NCBI GenBank assembly: GCA_965224045.1
Contig: CBDCYD010000016.1
Span: 62,001-126,000 of the forward strand
Reading direction: 5' to 3'
Source of the DNA: Tectiglobus sp965224045
GTDB lineage: Bacteria > Pseudomonadota > Alphaproteobacteria > Rhizobiales > Hyphomicrobiaceae
Length of the DNA stretch: 64,000 nucleotides
Each line of letters begins with the position of its first letter. Position 1 is the stretch's first letter. The notes under the pieces were generated by a model, which was given only the letters and a program-made list of their open reading frames with translations, was not told the DNA's origin and did no database searches. Shown here in pieces: positions 1-10,187 of this stretch. The translations under genes were made by a program, and so were the position numbers.

Positions 1-1
1 T

Positions 2-241
2 CCACACCGGCTGCGCTCATGTCATACCGCAAAAGTTGACGGATACATCGTCGAGGGGCATGTCCCGATTGCCGACGTGCAACGGCTGCTGAACCAAAAA
101 CCGAAGGTTATCGGGATCTCGGTACCAGGAATGCCAATCGGGTCACCCGGAATGGAGGTGGCAAGCGGCGAGACGGAACCTTACGAGGTTTTGACGTTTG
201 ACAAGAACCGCCGCACCACGGTTTTTGCCAAGCACAAATAG
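2..241 (+). CDS. DUF411 family metal-binding protein, 3' part only
   Basis: The first 79 codons of the window, in the second frame, are open up to a TAG and read as the C-terminal part of a DUF411 protein. The motifs seen are CHTAKVDGYIVEGHVP, the VPGMPIGSPGME signature and a final PYEVLTFDKN segment. Family members are small periplasmic proteins, often next to copper genes, and are thought to bind metal. The start and any signal peptide lie left of the window. The next gene is on the opposite strand and converges on it. Confidence 0.8.
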   Translation, partial: PHRLRSCHTAKVDGYIVEGHVPIADVQRLLNQKPKVIGISVPGMPIGSPGMEVASGETEPYEVLTFDKNRRTTVFAKHK

Positions 242-402
242 ACTGCCGCGGTCGGCGCTGCGGCTTGCGCGTTGCAGGTCGCCGGGGAACCAAGCCAACG
301 ATACGGCAAATGTCCTACGACATGATGAAAAAAATGGCCTGTCGATGGATTGATAACGGTTGAACAGGGCAACGTCCGAGCTTGTGCTTGTGGCGGATGA
401 AA

Positions 403-2004
403 TCAGCCCGAGAGTGAGGCGCACACGAACCTGGCCGGCTTACGTCTAGGTCCGCCGTTTTTTCGAAGTTCCAGGAATGCTTTTTCGACGGCCTGGCGAT
501 GTTCGGCCTTCTGGTAGGGGAAGGCCCGCAGATAATCGCCCGATGAATAGTCACGACCGTGCTCAGTTAGCTGCCGGTAGTGCAGGGCTGCTTTGTCCGC
601 GTGACCGGCCATTGTGTAGCAGACTGCCGCTATAGCCTGAATGTGGTAATGCGCATTCGGTTGTCGCAAAGCCAGCTCAAGTAACGGCGCGGCCTTGGCG
701 TGCTCTCCGAGCATGCAGTGGTTCATTGCAGCCAAGGAGGTCATAGCGAACAGCATCGGATCGAACGGACTTAACGATCTGGCGGCCTCGGTCTTTGCGA
801 GGGCTGTCTCGATATCGCCGGCAAATGTGAGCGATCGCGCCAAAGCATATAGACTCTGCACCGAACTTGGATTGAGTTCAGTTGCAAGTTGCAGTTCCTG
901 AATCGAGCCCGTGATATCGTCCTGCAATAGCAGTGCCCTTCCCAGGGCCCAATGGCCCTGAGGATCTGCGCTATTGATATCGACACACTTGTGCGCCAGG
1001 GCGAGGGCCTGTTGTGTTTCGGCATCACGCTGTACGTCCTCGCCCAGGAACGCTCTCTGCCAGTGGATGAACGACATGCCGGATAACGCGCAAATGGAAT
1101 TGGGAGCCGACTCGAGCGCTCGGTGAAAATATTGCGAAGCGTGTTCGAGGTGACGCATGGTGAATTTCAGCATGTGCCAGGCGCCGCGATGGTAGGCGGT
1201 CCAAGCGTCCAGTTGAACTGGGCTTGCTGAAATCGCCTTGCGTTGCTCGGTTCCATCGATTTGCGACTGCGCGGCTGCGGCCACCGCTTTTGCGAGGTCC
1301 TCTTGCAGCGCGAACACTTCCTCGATCTCACGATCGAACCTTTCCGCCCAGATTTCGGTTCCGGCTGTCACGTCGGCGATCACCGCACGCAGACGAACGT
1401 GATTGTTCCGAATATCGAGCGATCCGCTCAACACATAATCCGCGTTGAGGAGTTTGCCGGCGTCGGCAGAATTGGCCTCCCCGTCGCGGAAGAGAAAAGC
1501 CGAACCGCGGTCGATGACGGCTAACCATCCTGTGCGTCCGAGCAGCGTGATGATGTCGTGCGTCAAGCCGTCGGCAATGACGTGATGATCGACATGGTCG
1601 CCTCGAGAAGCAAACGGCAACACTGCGATGCGGCATTTCAGTTCCGTACCGATTGCGGCCGAGGCCGACTCCCACGCACTGGCTGCGGGGTTTGCGACGG
1701 TATCGACATTGGCGATGAACCTGAAGCCACGCTTCGGCAGCGTTGCGATCACCTCCTGGTTCTTGCCGGTGTCACCAACCGCGCGGCGTGCCGACTTGAG
1801 GCGACTGCTCAGTGCGGACTCACTGACGATCCGGCCCTCCCATATTTCGTCCAGGATCTCGTCCTTCGACAAGACGCGATGGCGGTTCTCTATCAGCATC
1901 AGGAGCAGTTTGAAGACTTGCGGCTCGATCGGCACGGGCTGGCCGTTGCGCATCAGACTGACGGCCAACACATCCAATTCGCAATCGCGGAAGCGATATC
2001 GCAT
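403..2004 (-). CDS. Winged-helix (OmpR/CadC-type) transcriptional regulator with TolB-like and TPR regions
   Basis: A 533-residue protein. Residues 1-100 form an OmpR/PhoB-type winged helix, with conserved blocks around IEPQVFKLLLMLIEN, LSKDEILDEIWEGRIVSES and ATLPKRGFRFIA. Residues about 120-250 resemble the TolB-like N-terminal domain found in many such regulators (IAVLPFASRGD, ADGLTHDIITLLG, DYVLSGSLDIR). The rest contains TPR-like helices. There is no receiver domain and no obvious membrane segment, so it is probably a soluble one-component regulator. It is divergent from the methyltransferase gene, 110 bp away, which it may control; that link is inference. Confidence 0.85.
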   Translation of the reverse strand: MRYRFRDCELDVLAVSLMRNGQPVPIEPQVFKLLLMLIENRHRVLSKDEILDEIWEGRIVSESALSSRLKSARRAVGDTGKNQEVIATLPKRGFRFIANVDTVANPAASAWESASAAIGTELKCRIAVLPFASRGDHVDHHVIADGLTHDIITLLGRTGWLAVIDRGSAFLFRDGEANSADAGKLLNADYVLSGSLDIRNNHVRLRAVIADVTAGTEIWAERFDREIEEVFALQEDLAKAVAAAAQSQIDGTEQRKAISASPVQLDAWTAYHRGAWHMLKFTMRHLEHASQYFHRALESAPNSICALSGMSFIHWQRAFLGEDVQRDAETQQALALAHKCVDINSADPQGHWALGRALLLQDDITGSIQELQLATELNPSSVQSLYALARSLTFAGDIETALAKTEAARSLSPFDPMLFAMTSLAAMNHCMLGEHAKAAPLLELALRQPNAHYHIQAIAAVCYTMAGHADKAALHYRQLTEHGRDYSSGDYLRAFPYQKAEHRQAVEKAFLELRKNGGPRRKPARFVCASLSG

Positions 2005-2114
2005 CGCGGCCCAACCAATCTCCAGGAAACCTTCAAGCGGCCTTCAAGACGATCCCGTCTTGATCGGCTCAATGTCGAAGCTTCGCCAATAGTCGAACAC
2101 AACGGAGAAATAAC

Positions 2115-3170
2115 ATGGACGAAGCGAAGATTCACACATTCCTTGACAAGATGCTTGCCGATCTTGGCGGCGCCTTCGGTATCGGTTTGGTGCGTCTTGG
2201 TGGCCGGCTTGGACTTTATCAGGCTTTGCGCCAAGACGGTCCGATGACATCCCTCACCCTCGCAGCTCGGACCGGTCTCACAGAGCGGTATGTGCGCGAG
2301 TGGCTGGCGTACAATGCCGCGTCGGGTTATCTGACGTATGACAGCCGAGGAGCCCAGTTCACGCTACCGAAGGAGCATGCCGAGTTTTTGGCCAACCCCG
2401 AAAGCGAGCTGTACATGCTGCCTGCATTCGATGCGGCGGCCGCCTATCTCGACAATCAGCCTCAGGTGGAAGAAGCCTTTCAATCTGGCGGTGGCGTCGG
2501 CTGGGCCAATCAGTCGGGATGTTTGTTCTGTGCCGTCGCCCAGTTTTTCCGCCCGGGATACAAGGCCAACCTGATCGCGCAATGGCTGCCGGCCATGACC
2601 GGTGTGGTCGAAAGGCTGCAAGCCGGTGCAAGGGTGGCCGATGTCGGATGTGGCCACGGGCACTCGACCCTTCTGATGGCTGAGGCCTTTCCGAACTCCG
2701 AATTTATCGGCTTTGACTTCCACGACCGATCGATCGAGCAGGCACAACGTCATGCACACGAACATGGCGGTCTCGACAACGTGAGGTTCGAGGTTGCCAG
2801 CGCGAAAGACTATGCCGGCAATGACTATGACCTTGTCACGTGCTTTGACTGCCTTCACGACATGGGAGATCCTGTCGGTGCGTCGCGGCACGTGAGGCAG
2901 TCGCTTGGCCCGGATGGGAAATGGCTGGTCGTCGAGCCAAAGGCAGCCGACAAGCTCGAGGACAATATAAATCCGGTTAGCCGGCTCTACTATGCGGCGT
3001 CGACGATGGTCTGCGTCCCGGCTTCTCTCGACCAAGAAGTCGGCACGGCACTGGGCGCACAAGCCGGACCACGCAAGTTGCGCGAAACGATCGTAGATGG
3101 CGGTGGTTTCACATCCATGCGTGTCGCGGCAGAAACGCCATTCAATATCGTGCTCGAAGCAACGCCTTGA
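2115..3170 (+). CDS. Class I SAM-dependent methyltransferase with N-terminal winged helix
   Basis: A 351-residue protein. Residues 1-100 look like a winged-helix dimerisation domain (LAARTGLTERYVREWLAYN). Residues about 170-290 are a Rossmann methyltransferase with motif I VADVGCGHGHST, then FIGFDFHDRSI and LVTCFDCLHDMGDP. This architecture is known from Rv2258c-like proteins; the substrate cannot be read from the sequence. It is transcribed away from the winged-helix/TPR regulator and ends before a strong bidirectional terminator. Confidence 0.85.
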   Translation: MDEAKIHTFLDKMLADLGGAFGIGLVRLGGRLGLYQALRQDGPMTSLTLAARTGLTERYVREWLAYNAASGYLTYDSRGAQFTLPKEHAEFLANPESELYMLPAFDAAAAYLDNQPQVEEAFQSGGGVGWANQSGCLFCAVAQFFRPGYKANLIAQWLPAMTGVVERLQAGARVADVGCGHGHSTLLMAEAFPNSEFIGFDFHDRSIEQAQRHAHEHGGLDNVRFEVASAKDYAGNDYDLVTCFDCLHDMGDPVGASRHVRQSLGPDGKWLVVEPKAADKLEDNINPVSRLYYAASTMVCVPASLDQEVGTALGAQAGPRKLRETIVDGGGFTSMRVAAETPFNIVLEATP

Positions 3171-3268
3171 TCATTTGGAATACCGAGCCGATCCAAGCAT
3201 ATTTTGTTTGGGTCGGCGCTTAACTGTCCAGACAACTCTCTACGTGACCACGCCAACTCCGATTGGAG

Positions 3269-3302
3269 AAGCCCCCGAGAGCAACCGCGCCTCGGGGGCT
3301 TT
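3269..3302. terminator. Bidirectional intrinsic terminator
   Basis: An 11-bp perfect stem, AAGCCCCCGAG against CTCGGGGGCTT, encloses an 11-nt loop. A short T run follows on the + strand and the A residues at the 5' arm serve the - strand. It sits between the convergent ends of the methyltransferase gene and the secreted-protein gene, as expected for a shared terminator. Confidence 0.85.
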
Positions 3303-3334
3303 GATACGTCTGTGGGATTCGTCTGACGCGAGGC

Positions 3335-4093
3335 TTATATTCCGCTTCGCTTCGGTAAGCCGACGAACAGTTGAACATGAGAGTTGGCACCAAAATCACC
3401 TGGCGAAGGCCCGTACGTCTTGCCATCGCTGTGCCAGGCGATAGCGAGCCCTGACGCAAGTTGCTCGCCGGTCAACTGCAGACAGGGTCTGAATGACACC
3501 TCATACGTTGCCTTGCCGTCAGCATCGGCGCGGAAACCCGCCTGTGCTCCGTCACGTGTTCCGAGGGGAAGATCGTAGGTTCCGTTGAATGGCTTCGTGA
3601 CAGGCCATGCCATGAAATAGTGCCACATCGTGTAGACACCGTTCGGGACAAGTCCGGTGAACACGGTACTCAGACGTGCCTTACCATCCTTGCAGGTGTA
3701 GGAACCCTTCCCTTCTGCTTTGAGCCATTCGCCAAGCGTCATTCCGAGTTCCTTGCCCTTTGGCCATGGGCCGATCGCCTTATCGTCAAATGGATCGTGG
3801 CGAAGTGGTTTGGCCGTCGCGAATAGTGATGCGCTCATATTGCGATCGCCGTTCGTCGGTCGATAAACGCGACCAGGCAACAGCCGTTCGACGAACACGT
3901 CCTGTTCGGGCATGCCCTTTTCGACGTGGGATACGAAGCTAAACTCGAAACTGACAGCTTTGTCATAGTTCGACGTTAGACGAGCATCCTTGGGTGAATT
4001 ATTCGGGCTTGCTCCGACCTCAAGCGAGGCCAGTGCAACCAGCAAAGCACCTGTTGCGACAGCGATTGCCGTAGCATTCTTCGTGAGTTCCAT
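3335..4093 (-). CDS. Secreted hypothetical protein, partner of the di-haem peroxidase gene
   Basis: A 252-residue protein with a plausible signal peptide: the basic start MELTKN is followed by a hydrophobic stretch ending near EVGAS. The mature part has no motif I can name. Notable segments are GKGSYTCKDGKARLSTVF, NGVYTMWHYFMAWP and SDGKTYGPSPGDFG. It begins 43 bp after the peroxidase gene on the same strand, so the two probably form one unit. A periplasmic role next to the peroxidase is inferred from position only. Confidence 0.7.
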   Translation of the reverse strand: MELTKNATAIAVATGALLVALASLEVGASPNNSPKDARLTSNYDKAVSFEFSFVSHVEKGMPEQDVFVERLLPGRVYRPTNGDRNMSASLFATAKPLRHDPFDDKAIGPWPKGKELGMTLGEWLKAEGKGSYTCKDGKARLSTVFTGLVPNGVYTMWHYFMAWPVTKPFNGTYDLPLGTRDGAQAGFRADADGKATYEVSFRPCLQLTGEQLASGLAIAWHSDGKTYGPSPGDFGANSHVQLFVGLPKRSGI

Positions 4094-4136
4094 GTGAACG
4101 TTCCTTTCAGGTTGGTGCGACCTCGGGGCTTAATTA

Positions 4137-5603
4137 TCAGTCAGCGACAGGCAGGCCGCTGGGCACGCGTTCCGGAACGAGATCGCCTTGGTTCCGGCTG
4201 CGTGGATCTGTGAGCGTTTTCAGGAAAGCGACGAGTGCCTCGACGTCGCGATCAGTCCGTGTCTGAGGCGTCAATTCATTCGCCCGAGCAATCGCTGCAC
4301 GAAGCCGCGACCGACTCTGCACCCATCCATCACGCAGGTGGTAATCTGAAAGTCTGTTCGGATTGATGGGCTTGAAGATGGACAACGATCCAGAAGCTGT
4401 CGATTCTATGGGGTTGCCAATGTCGACAAGAGCTCCGGGTTGGAGCCGATAGCGCTGCAACGATGCGACCGGTTGAAGATGATGACGAACGACGTCTTCA
4501 AGTGTGTTGTAAGCACCGGCGTGTCCCCAAGGACCAGTCAGCTCTACGTTGCGCAGACTGGGCGTCCTGAACCGGTAGCGGTCGGCAGCCCGATTTGTCA
4601 CGTGACCTCGACCAAAGTCCTCGAGGCCTTCCCCAAAGCCCGTAGCTTGCCAGTAAGATTGATCGTCACCATCGCCTTTGCCCGGCCCGATCTGCGGCAT
4701 AGCAATCGCATGGAACCGATGGTCGGTCTGGAATTTTCCGGCGTGGCAAGCGGAACATCCTGCTTCACCGTAGAACAGCCTCAGGCCCCTTTGGGCTGCG
4801 CGTGAAAGGACACCGAGTTGGCGGGACCGTAAGTATTGATCGAACGGGCTGCCGTCGGCGCGAAACGCGGTTGATTCAAATGCGGCAATCGCATTGGCAG
4901 CGTGCACAAAGGTGTTGTCGGTTGCATTCTTGACCTGAGGAAAGGCAGCCTTGAACCCAGCCACATAATCTGGAATGCGCTGCAATCGTCTAGTGAGCAA
5001 TCCCCAGGCACCACTTGGGCCATCGAGTCGTCCGAGTGCCGCGGCCGTCGCAATCTCGTTCTCGCCCTTGTGACCTGCCATTTCGACTGCTGACAGCACA
5101 GGGAACATGGCTTGAGCCGCGAGGACATTGTCCAAGCCCACCGGTAGTTTACGCCTGGCTGGTGTCCAGAATCCGCTGGGCCAGTTCTTGTTCTTGTCGA
5201 CCTCAACTCGGCCGTCGTGGAATAGGCGCTTGAACTCCTTGGCGCCGAGAAAGTAGAGCGCTTGTGAATTACGCGGCACGCGTGCCAACACAGGCATCGA
5301 TTCAATCCGACGATGTTTCGCCAGACCTATGCCACCCTCTCCCACAGGCAGGGCGAGCCGATCCGTCGTTCCCTTTTTGGGATGATGGCAGGTCGCGCAG
5401 GATATGTTCCGGTTGCCGCTCAGGATCTTGTCGAAGAACAGGAGTCGTCCCAACTCAATCTTCTTCGGATCAGGTTCGCCGTTATCGTAAAAATCGGCAG
5501 TTGAAACGGGGGGGACTGGTAGCTCGACAGTTTGCTCACTGGCGAGTGCTGTGTTGGCGAACAGCAATAAGAGCGCCGCCGTGCCGGGCGAGTTGGGGAT
5601 CAC
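4137..5603 (-). CDS. Cytochrome c peroxidase / MauG family di-haem protein
   Basis: A 488-residue exported protein. A hydrophobic signal segment near residues 8-22 is followed by two CXXCH haem sites, CATCH at residues 69-73 and CSACH in the second half. The family context fits: ELGRLLFFDKILSGNRNISCATCHHP, RFRTPSLRNVELTGPWGHAGAYNTLEDVVRHH shown here only as the blocks FRTPSLRNVELTGPWGHAG and TLEDVVRHH. Family members reduce peroxide or oxidise protein residues in the periplasm with two c-type haems. It is the first gene of a probable two-gene unit with a secreted protein of unknown role. Confidence 0.88.
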   Translation of the reverse strand: MIPNSPGTAALLLLFANTALASEQTVELPVPPVSTADFYDNGEPDPKKIELGRLLFFDKILSGNRNISCATCHHPKKGTTDRLALPVGEGGIGLAKHRRIESMPVLARVPRNSQALYFLGAKEFKRLFHDGRVEVDKNKNWPSGFWTPARRKLPVGLDNVLAAQAMFPVLSAVEMAGHKGENEIATAAALGRLDGPSGAWGLLTRRLQRIPDYVAGFKAAFPQVKNATDNTFVHAANAIAAFESTAFRADGSPFDQYLRSRQLGVLSRAAQRGLRLFYGEAGCSACHAGKFQTDHRFHAIAMPQIGPGKGDGDDQSYWQATGFGEGLEDFGRGHVTNRAADRYRFRTPSLRNVELTGPWGHAGAYNTLEDVVRHHLQPVASLQRYRLQPGALVDIGNPIESTASGSLSIFKPINPNRLSDYHLRDGWVQSRSRLRAAIARANELTPQTRTDRDVEALVAFLKTLTDPRSRNQGDLVPERVPSGLPVAD

Positions 5604-5690
5604 TTTCCATGCTCCTGAGACTGGGGATCTTATGACGCTCTCGGGATGAGCTTTTTCTTGGCGACGGACCGGCCGCGCTTGCAGGCGGGT

Positions 5691-5990
5691 TCACCGGCAG
5701 CCAGGTCTGTGTCGAGCCCGATCTTTGTCGTGGCCGTACACCACTGACATGATCTCGCAGCGATTGATCCCGATATCCTTCAACATGCGGTCGTCGAGGC
5801 GGCGAAGATGCGCTAGGGCCCTGCGCCGCTCTGCGAAAGTCGCCATCTTTGCGACCAGTGTTTGGATTGCCTGGGCGGCGAATCTACTGGATTGTGCCGC
5901 TGCCTCACTTGCACCGAACCACATCGCGTCAAGCGTGGACGTGGACCCGACCGACGCTGGACTTATACGACCTCGATCACGTCTGATCAT
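5691..5990 (-). CDS. DUF1127 (YjiS-like) small protein
   Basis: The C-terminal half carries the DUF1127 pattern RRALAHLRRLDDRMLKDIGI followed by NRCEIMSVVYG. This family consists of short, basic, arginine-rich proteins common in alphaproteobacteria; some are small regulators of RNA or phosphate metabolism. The full frame is 99 codons, longer than usual. An internal ATG at 5924 would give about 77 residues and may be the true start. It stands alone between the peroxidase gene and a 500-bp gap. Confidence 0.75.
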   Translation of the reverse strand: MIRRDRGRISPASVGSTSTLDAMWFGASEAAAQSSRFAAQAIQTLVAKMATFAERRRALAHLRRLDDRMLKDIGINRCEIMSVVYGHDKDRARHRPGCR

Positions 5991-6110
5991 TCCGGTTGCT
6001 CCTCGTCTTTTCCGCAGAATCCCTGCGAAGCAGTTCCGTTGCGGGCCTTGGTAAGGCTTCTGACGGAGAAAGACTTGGAGACGATTTGGAGAAGGGCTGG
6101 ATTTTTCCAG

Positions 6111-6190
6111 CTATGTGAAGGGATTCGGATGCCGGCTGGCACGGGCCTTTCCTCGCGCACTATAGCCGGCGCCCGAAACCCTTCACATAG
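6111..6190. repeat. Long imperfect inverted repeat (27-bp arms)
   Basis: The left arm (6111-6137) begins CTATGTGAAGGG and ends GCCGGCT. The right arm (6164-6190) begins AGCCGGC and ends CCCTTCACATAG. The arms match at 24 of 27 positions around a 26-nt loop. It lies in the roughly 500-bp stretch between the DUF1127 gene and the molybdoenzyme gene, where no gene was seen. No T run follows, so it is not a standard terminator. It could be a MITE-like remnant, a structured RNA or an operator. Confidence 0.75.
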
Positions 6191-6490
6191 AACGGTCATG
6201 GATCCAGTGCACCGGGATCTACCGCAATGCCTCCAGAAAGTGACCTTCGCCAGTCCTGGTGACGCAATTGTACGTGCTCACTGCCGGGTTCTTGCCACCG
6301 CGCTTTAGGTTTGATGCGCCAACGGTGAAATGGTCGACCACATTTTTCGTGACCCTTGTTCCTAACGATTTCGATACGTGCGCTGCGCACCGGAAAGGCG
6401 AGGGTCTACATGGATTGAACCTTGCCGCGCCCGACCGGATCAGGTTGGCAGAGCGCGGAAAACCATGTCAATTTGAGGTGAATAACGTAT

Positions 6491-8815
6491 GTGACGGGTA
6501 TCATGAGCAAGACCATTACATCCAGCCACTGGGGTGCAGGCGTCATCGCCAACAGGCCTGACGGTCACTTCGATGTCTTGCCGCATCCTGCCGATCCCGA
6601 TCCGTCACGGATCAATGAGAACATCGGTAGCGCGCTGCGCAGTGCATCACGGATTCGCCGTCCGGCCGTTCGGGCGAGCTATTTTGAACATGGTCCCGGT
6701 CGACATGCCGGCGAGCGCGGAGCGGAGTTGTTCGTCGAGGTGAGCTGGGAGACCGCGCTTGATCTCATTGCAAGCGAAATTGAGCGCGTTCGAAGAGACT
6801 ATGGCAACGAGGCCATCTATGGCGGCTCCTATGGTTGGGCCAGTGCCGGCCGTTTCCATCATGCCCAAAGCCAGCTCAAGCGCTTTCTTAACGCGGCGGG
6901 TGGTTTCGTGCGCTCGGAAGGAAATTACAGCTACAACGCGGCTCTTGTACTGATGCCACACATCCTCGGCAGTTTCCGTCAGCACCTTACCGAAGCGACG
7001 CGCTGGTCGACGGTCGCGCGGGATGGGCAATTGGTTGTGATGTTTGGTGGTCTGCCGCTGCGCAATGTTCAGGTTTCCGGCGGTGGTGTCGCCAAACACC
7101 GGCTCCGCGATCAGCTCAAAGCGTGTGCAGAAGCGGGAGTTCGGTTCGTAAATTTCAGCCCTCTGCGCAGCGATGCGCTGGAGGATCTCGGCGCCGAATG
7201 GCTGGCACTGCGGCCCGGTTCTGATACGGCAGTCATGATGGGCATAGCTCACACGCTTTTGGGAAGTGAACACTACGACCGAGAGTTTCTGCAACGCTAC
7301 ACGGTAGGCTTTAAAAGGCTTGAGGACTATCTTCTAGGCCGCGCAGACGGCGTCGAAAAATCCGCTGAGTGGGCAAGCAACCTCTCGGACGTTCCTGCTA
7401 ACAAGATCCGAATGTTGGCCCAAGAGATGTGGACGAAGCGGACGCTGATCACCACGGCAGCGAGTCTGCAGCGGGCCGACTTCGGTGAGCAGCCGCTCTG
7501 GATGACAATCGCATTGGCGGCAATGCTCGGCCAAATCGGACAACCGGCCGGCGGATTCGGTATTGCCTACGGCGCAGACTCCAGTATCGGCACGATGGCC
7601 CGGCCAATGCCCTGGCCATCTCTGCCGCAGGGCGAAAACCCGGTTGAGAATTAAATTCCGGTGGCGATGATCACGGAGATGCTGGAGCAGCCAGGCGGGT
7701 CGTATGAATACAACGGCGCGCATCGCACCTTTCCGGACATCCGCCTGATCTGGTGGGCTGGCGGCAATCCTTTTCACCATCATCAGGATCTCAACCGCCT
7801 AAGGCGTGCCTGGCAAAAGCCGGATACCGTTATCGTCAACGACATATTTTGGACGGCGACAGCACGTCACGCCGACATCGTTCTGCCAGTTGCAAACTCA
7901 CAGGAGCGCAATGATTTCGGTGGCGGCACACAGGACAACGCATTGATCCCGATGCCGCGGGTAGTCGAGCCGCCGGATGGCGTCCGCACAGAATTCGAAA
8001 TCTACTGCGAATTGGAAAAGCTACTGGATCTTGAACGGCGATTCAGCCTCGGCTTGGACGAGCGCCAATGGCGTGAGCGCATGTGGAACGAAATGCGCGA
8101 AACGGCATCAAGCCGCGGACAGCAATTGCCAAGCCTGGATCAATTCATGGGCGGAGGCATCGTTGAGTTCGACGATCCGGCGCCGGTTGCTGTCTTCCTG
8201 GAAGACTTCCGTCAAGATCCCGGGCGCTATCCGCTGCCGACACCGAGCGGGCGCATTGAGATCGCTTCCGATACCATTGCCGGATTTGGATATGACGACT
8301 GTCCAGGTCATCCGACCTGGCTCGAGCCGCGTGAGTGGCTCGGCAATGCCACAAGGGCCCATCCGTTGCACCTGATATCGGGCCAGCCCGAAACGCGTTT
8401 GCACGGGCAGTATGATGCCGGTGCATTCAGCCGAGAGCGCAAGATCCGGGGCCGTGAACCGATCTTGATCAACTCGACTGATGCCGCGCGAAGGCAAATC
8501 ACCGACGGTGATATTGTACAGGTCGCTAACGACCGCGGCCAGTGTCTTGCCGGAGCCATCGTCACGGATGATGTCAAGCCCGGCGTCGTATTCCTTTGGA
8601 CTGGTGCAACCTACGACCCGGACCTCGATCATCCACGTCACCTCGATCGCCACGGCAACCCTAACGTCCTGACACAGGACCGAAGAACATCGCGGCTATC
8701 GCAGGGGCCGGCGGCACAGTCAACGTTGGTACAAGTCACAAAATTTGTCGGCGACGCACCTGTGGTTCACGCCTTCGATCCACCACTTGCGGGAGTGAGC
8801 ACGAATGACCGATGA
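6491..8815 (+). pseudogene. Molybdopterin oxidoreductase, BisC/TorA/DMSO-reductase type, interrupted by in-frame TAA
   Basis: One reading frame encodes a BisC/TMAO-reductase-like enzyme of about 774 codons, the normal family size, but a TAA occupies 7652-7654. Homology continues in the same frame on both sides: ...QGENPVEN, stop, IPVAMITEMLEQPGG. The N-terminal part has SSHWGAG, VSWETALDLIA and YGWASAGRFHHAQSQ, which carries the likely Mo-ligand serine. The C-terminal part has WWAGGNPFHHHQDLNRL and LPVANSQERNDFGGG. No Tat signal is visible, so it should be cytoplasmic. GTG 6491 fits the upstream GAGGTG better than ATG 6503. The 3' end overlaps the FAD oxidoreductase gene by 11 bp. The stop may be decay or a base-call error. 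Confidence 0.85.
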
Positions 8816-10079
8816 AACAGCTGTGTCCTTATGGGATCGTTCCGCAGAAGAGCCAGTACATGAAAGTACTCTTGATGACGAGGTCCGGACGGATCTCGCC
8901 ATCGTAGGCGGTGGCTTCACTGGCTTGTCGACGGCCTTGCATGCAGCCGAAAAGGGCGTGGCGTGCCGTGTGCTGGAGGCTAAACAGATCGGCTTCGGCG
9001 GGTCGGGTCGCAATGTCGGTCTCGTCAACGCTGGGCTCTGGCTGCCGCCACAGGACATCAAGGCAGAAATCGGAGAAAGGCGCGGCGCTGAATTCGTTCG
9101 GGTGCTGGGAGAGATGCCGGCATACGTGTTTTCTCTGATTGACCGTCACCAGATCCGATGCGAGGCGACGCAGTCAGGAACCATCCACGCCGCCCATGCT
9201 CCTTCTGGCTATGAAGATCTCGCCCGCCGCGCAGAGGAGTGGCAGCGGCTGGGAGCTCCCGTCGATCTCTTGAACGCGAACGAGGCTGCCGAAAAGATCG
9301 GCAGTGAACGGTTTCACGGCGGCCTGCTCGACAGGCGTGCCGGCACGATTAACCCGATGGGGTATGTGCGCGGGCTCGCAAGGGCTGCACGGAACGCCGG
9401 AGCGCAGATCTCGACCGGCGCCACGGTTACCAGTCTGCGCCGGGAGGGAGACGGCTGGACCCTTGAAGCGAACGGTGTTCCGGTCCATGCACGCGTGGTC
9501 GTCCTCGGCACAAATGCCTACTCGGACACGCTCTGGCCGGGGCTCAAGAACACTTTCACGATGATCCACTATTTCCAGCTGGCAACGGAACCGCTTGGCA
9601 AACGGGCAGCAACAATCTTGCCCAAACGCCAAGGCCTTTGGGATACCGGCAAGATCATGTTCTCGCTGCGCCGCGACCATGCTGGGCGCATTCTGATCGG
9701 GTCGATGGGCAAAGTGATCGGCAGCAAGGATAGCGGCCTGTCTCATCGGTGGGCGCAACGCACCCTTCAACGGCTGTTTCCGAAACTGGGCAAAGTAAGG
9801 TTCGAGGAAGCCTGGCACGGCCAGATCGCCATGACGCCCAATCATCTCCCGAGCATTCACCGGCTCGCAGAAAATCTCTATACACCGATCGGATACAACG
9901 GACGCGGCATTACAACGGGCACCATGTTCGGTCGTGCGATGGCGGAGCTTGCAGCAGGTGGGCGAGAAGAGGATCTGCTGCTTGAGATTGCAGACATGAA
10001 GAAGGTTTTGTCGGCCCCGCTCATGTCGCGCGTCTATCAGGCAACCTTCACCGCCAATCAATTCTGGAAGAGCCTGTAG
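8805..10079 (+). CDS. DAO-type FAD-dependent oxidoreductase
   Basis: A 424-residue protein with an FAD-binding N-terminus (TDLAIVGGGFTGLSTALHAAE) and the family block GFGGSGRNVGLVNAGLW. The C-terminal FAD segment is LYTPIGYNGRGITTGTMFGR. It belongs to the DadA/PuuB group that oxidises amines or D-/imino acids. It overlaps the end of the molybdoenzyme frame and is followed by an SDR and a proline-racemase homologue, so an imino-acid or N-methylated substrate is plausible. The exact substrate is unknown. Confidence 0.85.
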   Translation: MTDETAVSLWDRSAEEPVHESTLDDEVRTDLAIVGGGFTGLSTALHAAEKGVACRVLEAKQIGFGGSGRNVGLVNAGLWLPPQDIKAEIGERRGAEFVRVLGEMPAYVFSLIDRHQIRCEATQSGTIHAAHAPSGYEDLARRAEEWQRLGAPVDLLNANEAAEKIGSERFHGGLLDRRAGTINPMGYVRGLARAARNAGAQISTGATVTSLRREGDGWTLEANGVPVHARVVVLGTNAYSDTLWPGLKNTFTMIHYFQLATEPLGKRAATILPKRQGLWDTGKIMFSLRRDHAGRILIGSMGKVIGSKDSGLSHRWAQRTLQRLFPKLGKVRFEEAWHGQIAMTPNHLPSIHRLAENLYTPIGYNGRGITTGTMFGRAMAELAAGGREEDLLLEIADMKKVLSAPLMSRVYQATFTANQFWKSL

Positions 10080-10187
10080 CAGCTCGGCGCCCAGCGCCGA
10101 TGCCAACCCGGCTAACGCTCGAGCGCGGCACAATTATCTGGCCAGCTCGGATTGTCGTCGAGCCGCAAATAAACGACGGAGAATACT

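Noticed and set aside
7652..7654. Recoded stop (selenocysteine or pyrrolysine) in the molybdoenzyme
   Set aside because: The codon is TAA, not TGA or TAG, and the position is not the metal-ligand site of the family.
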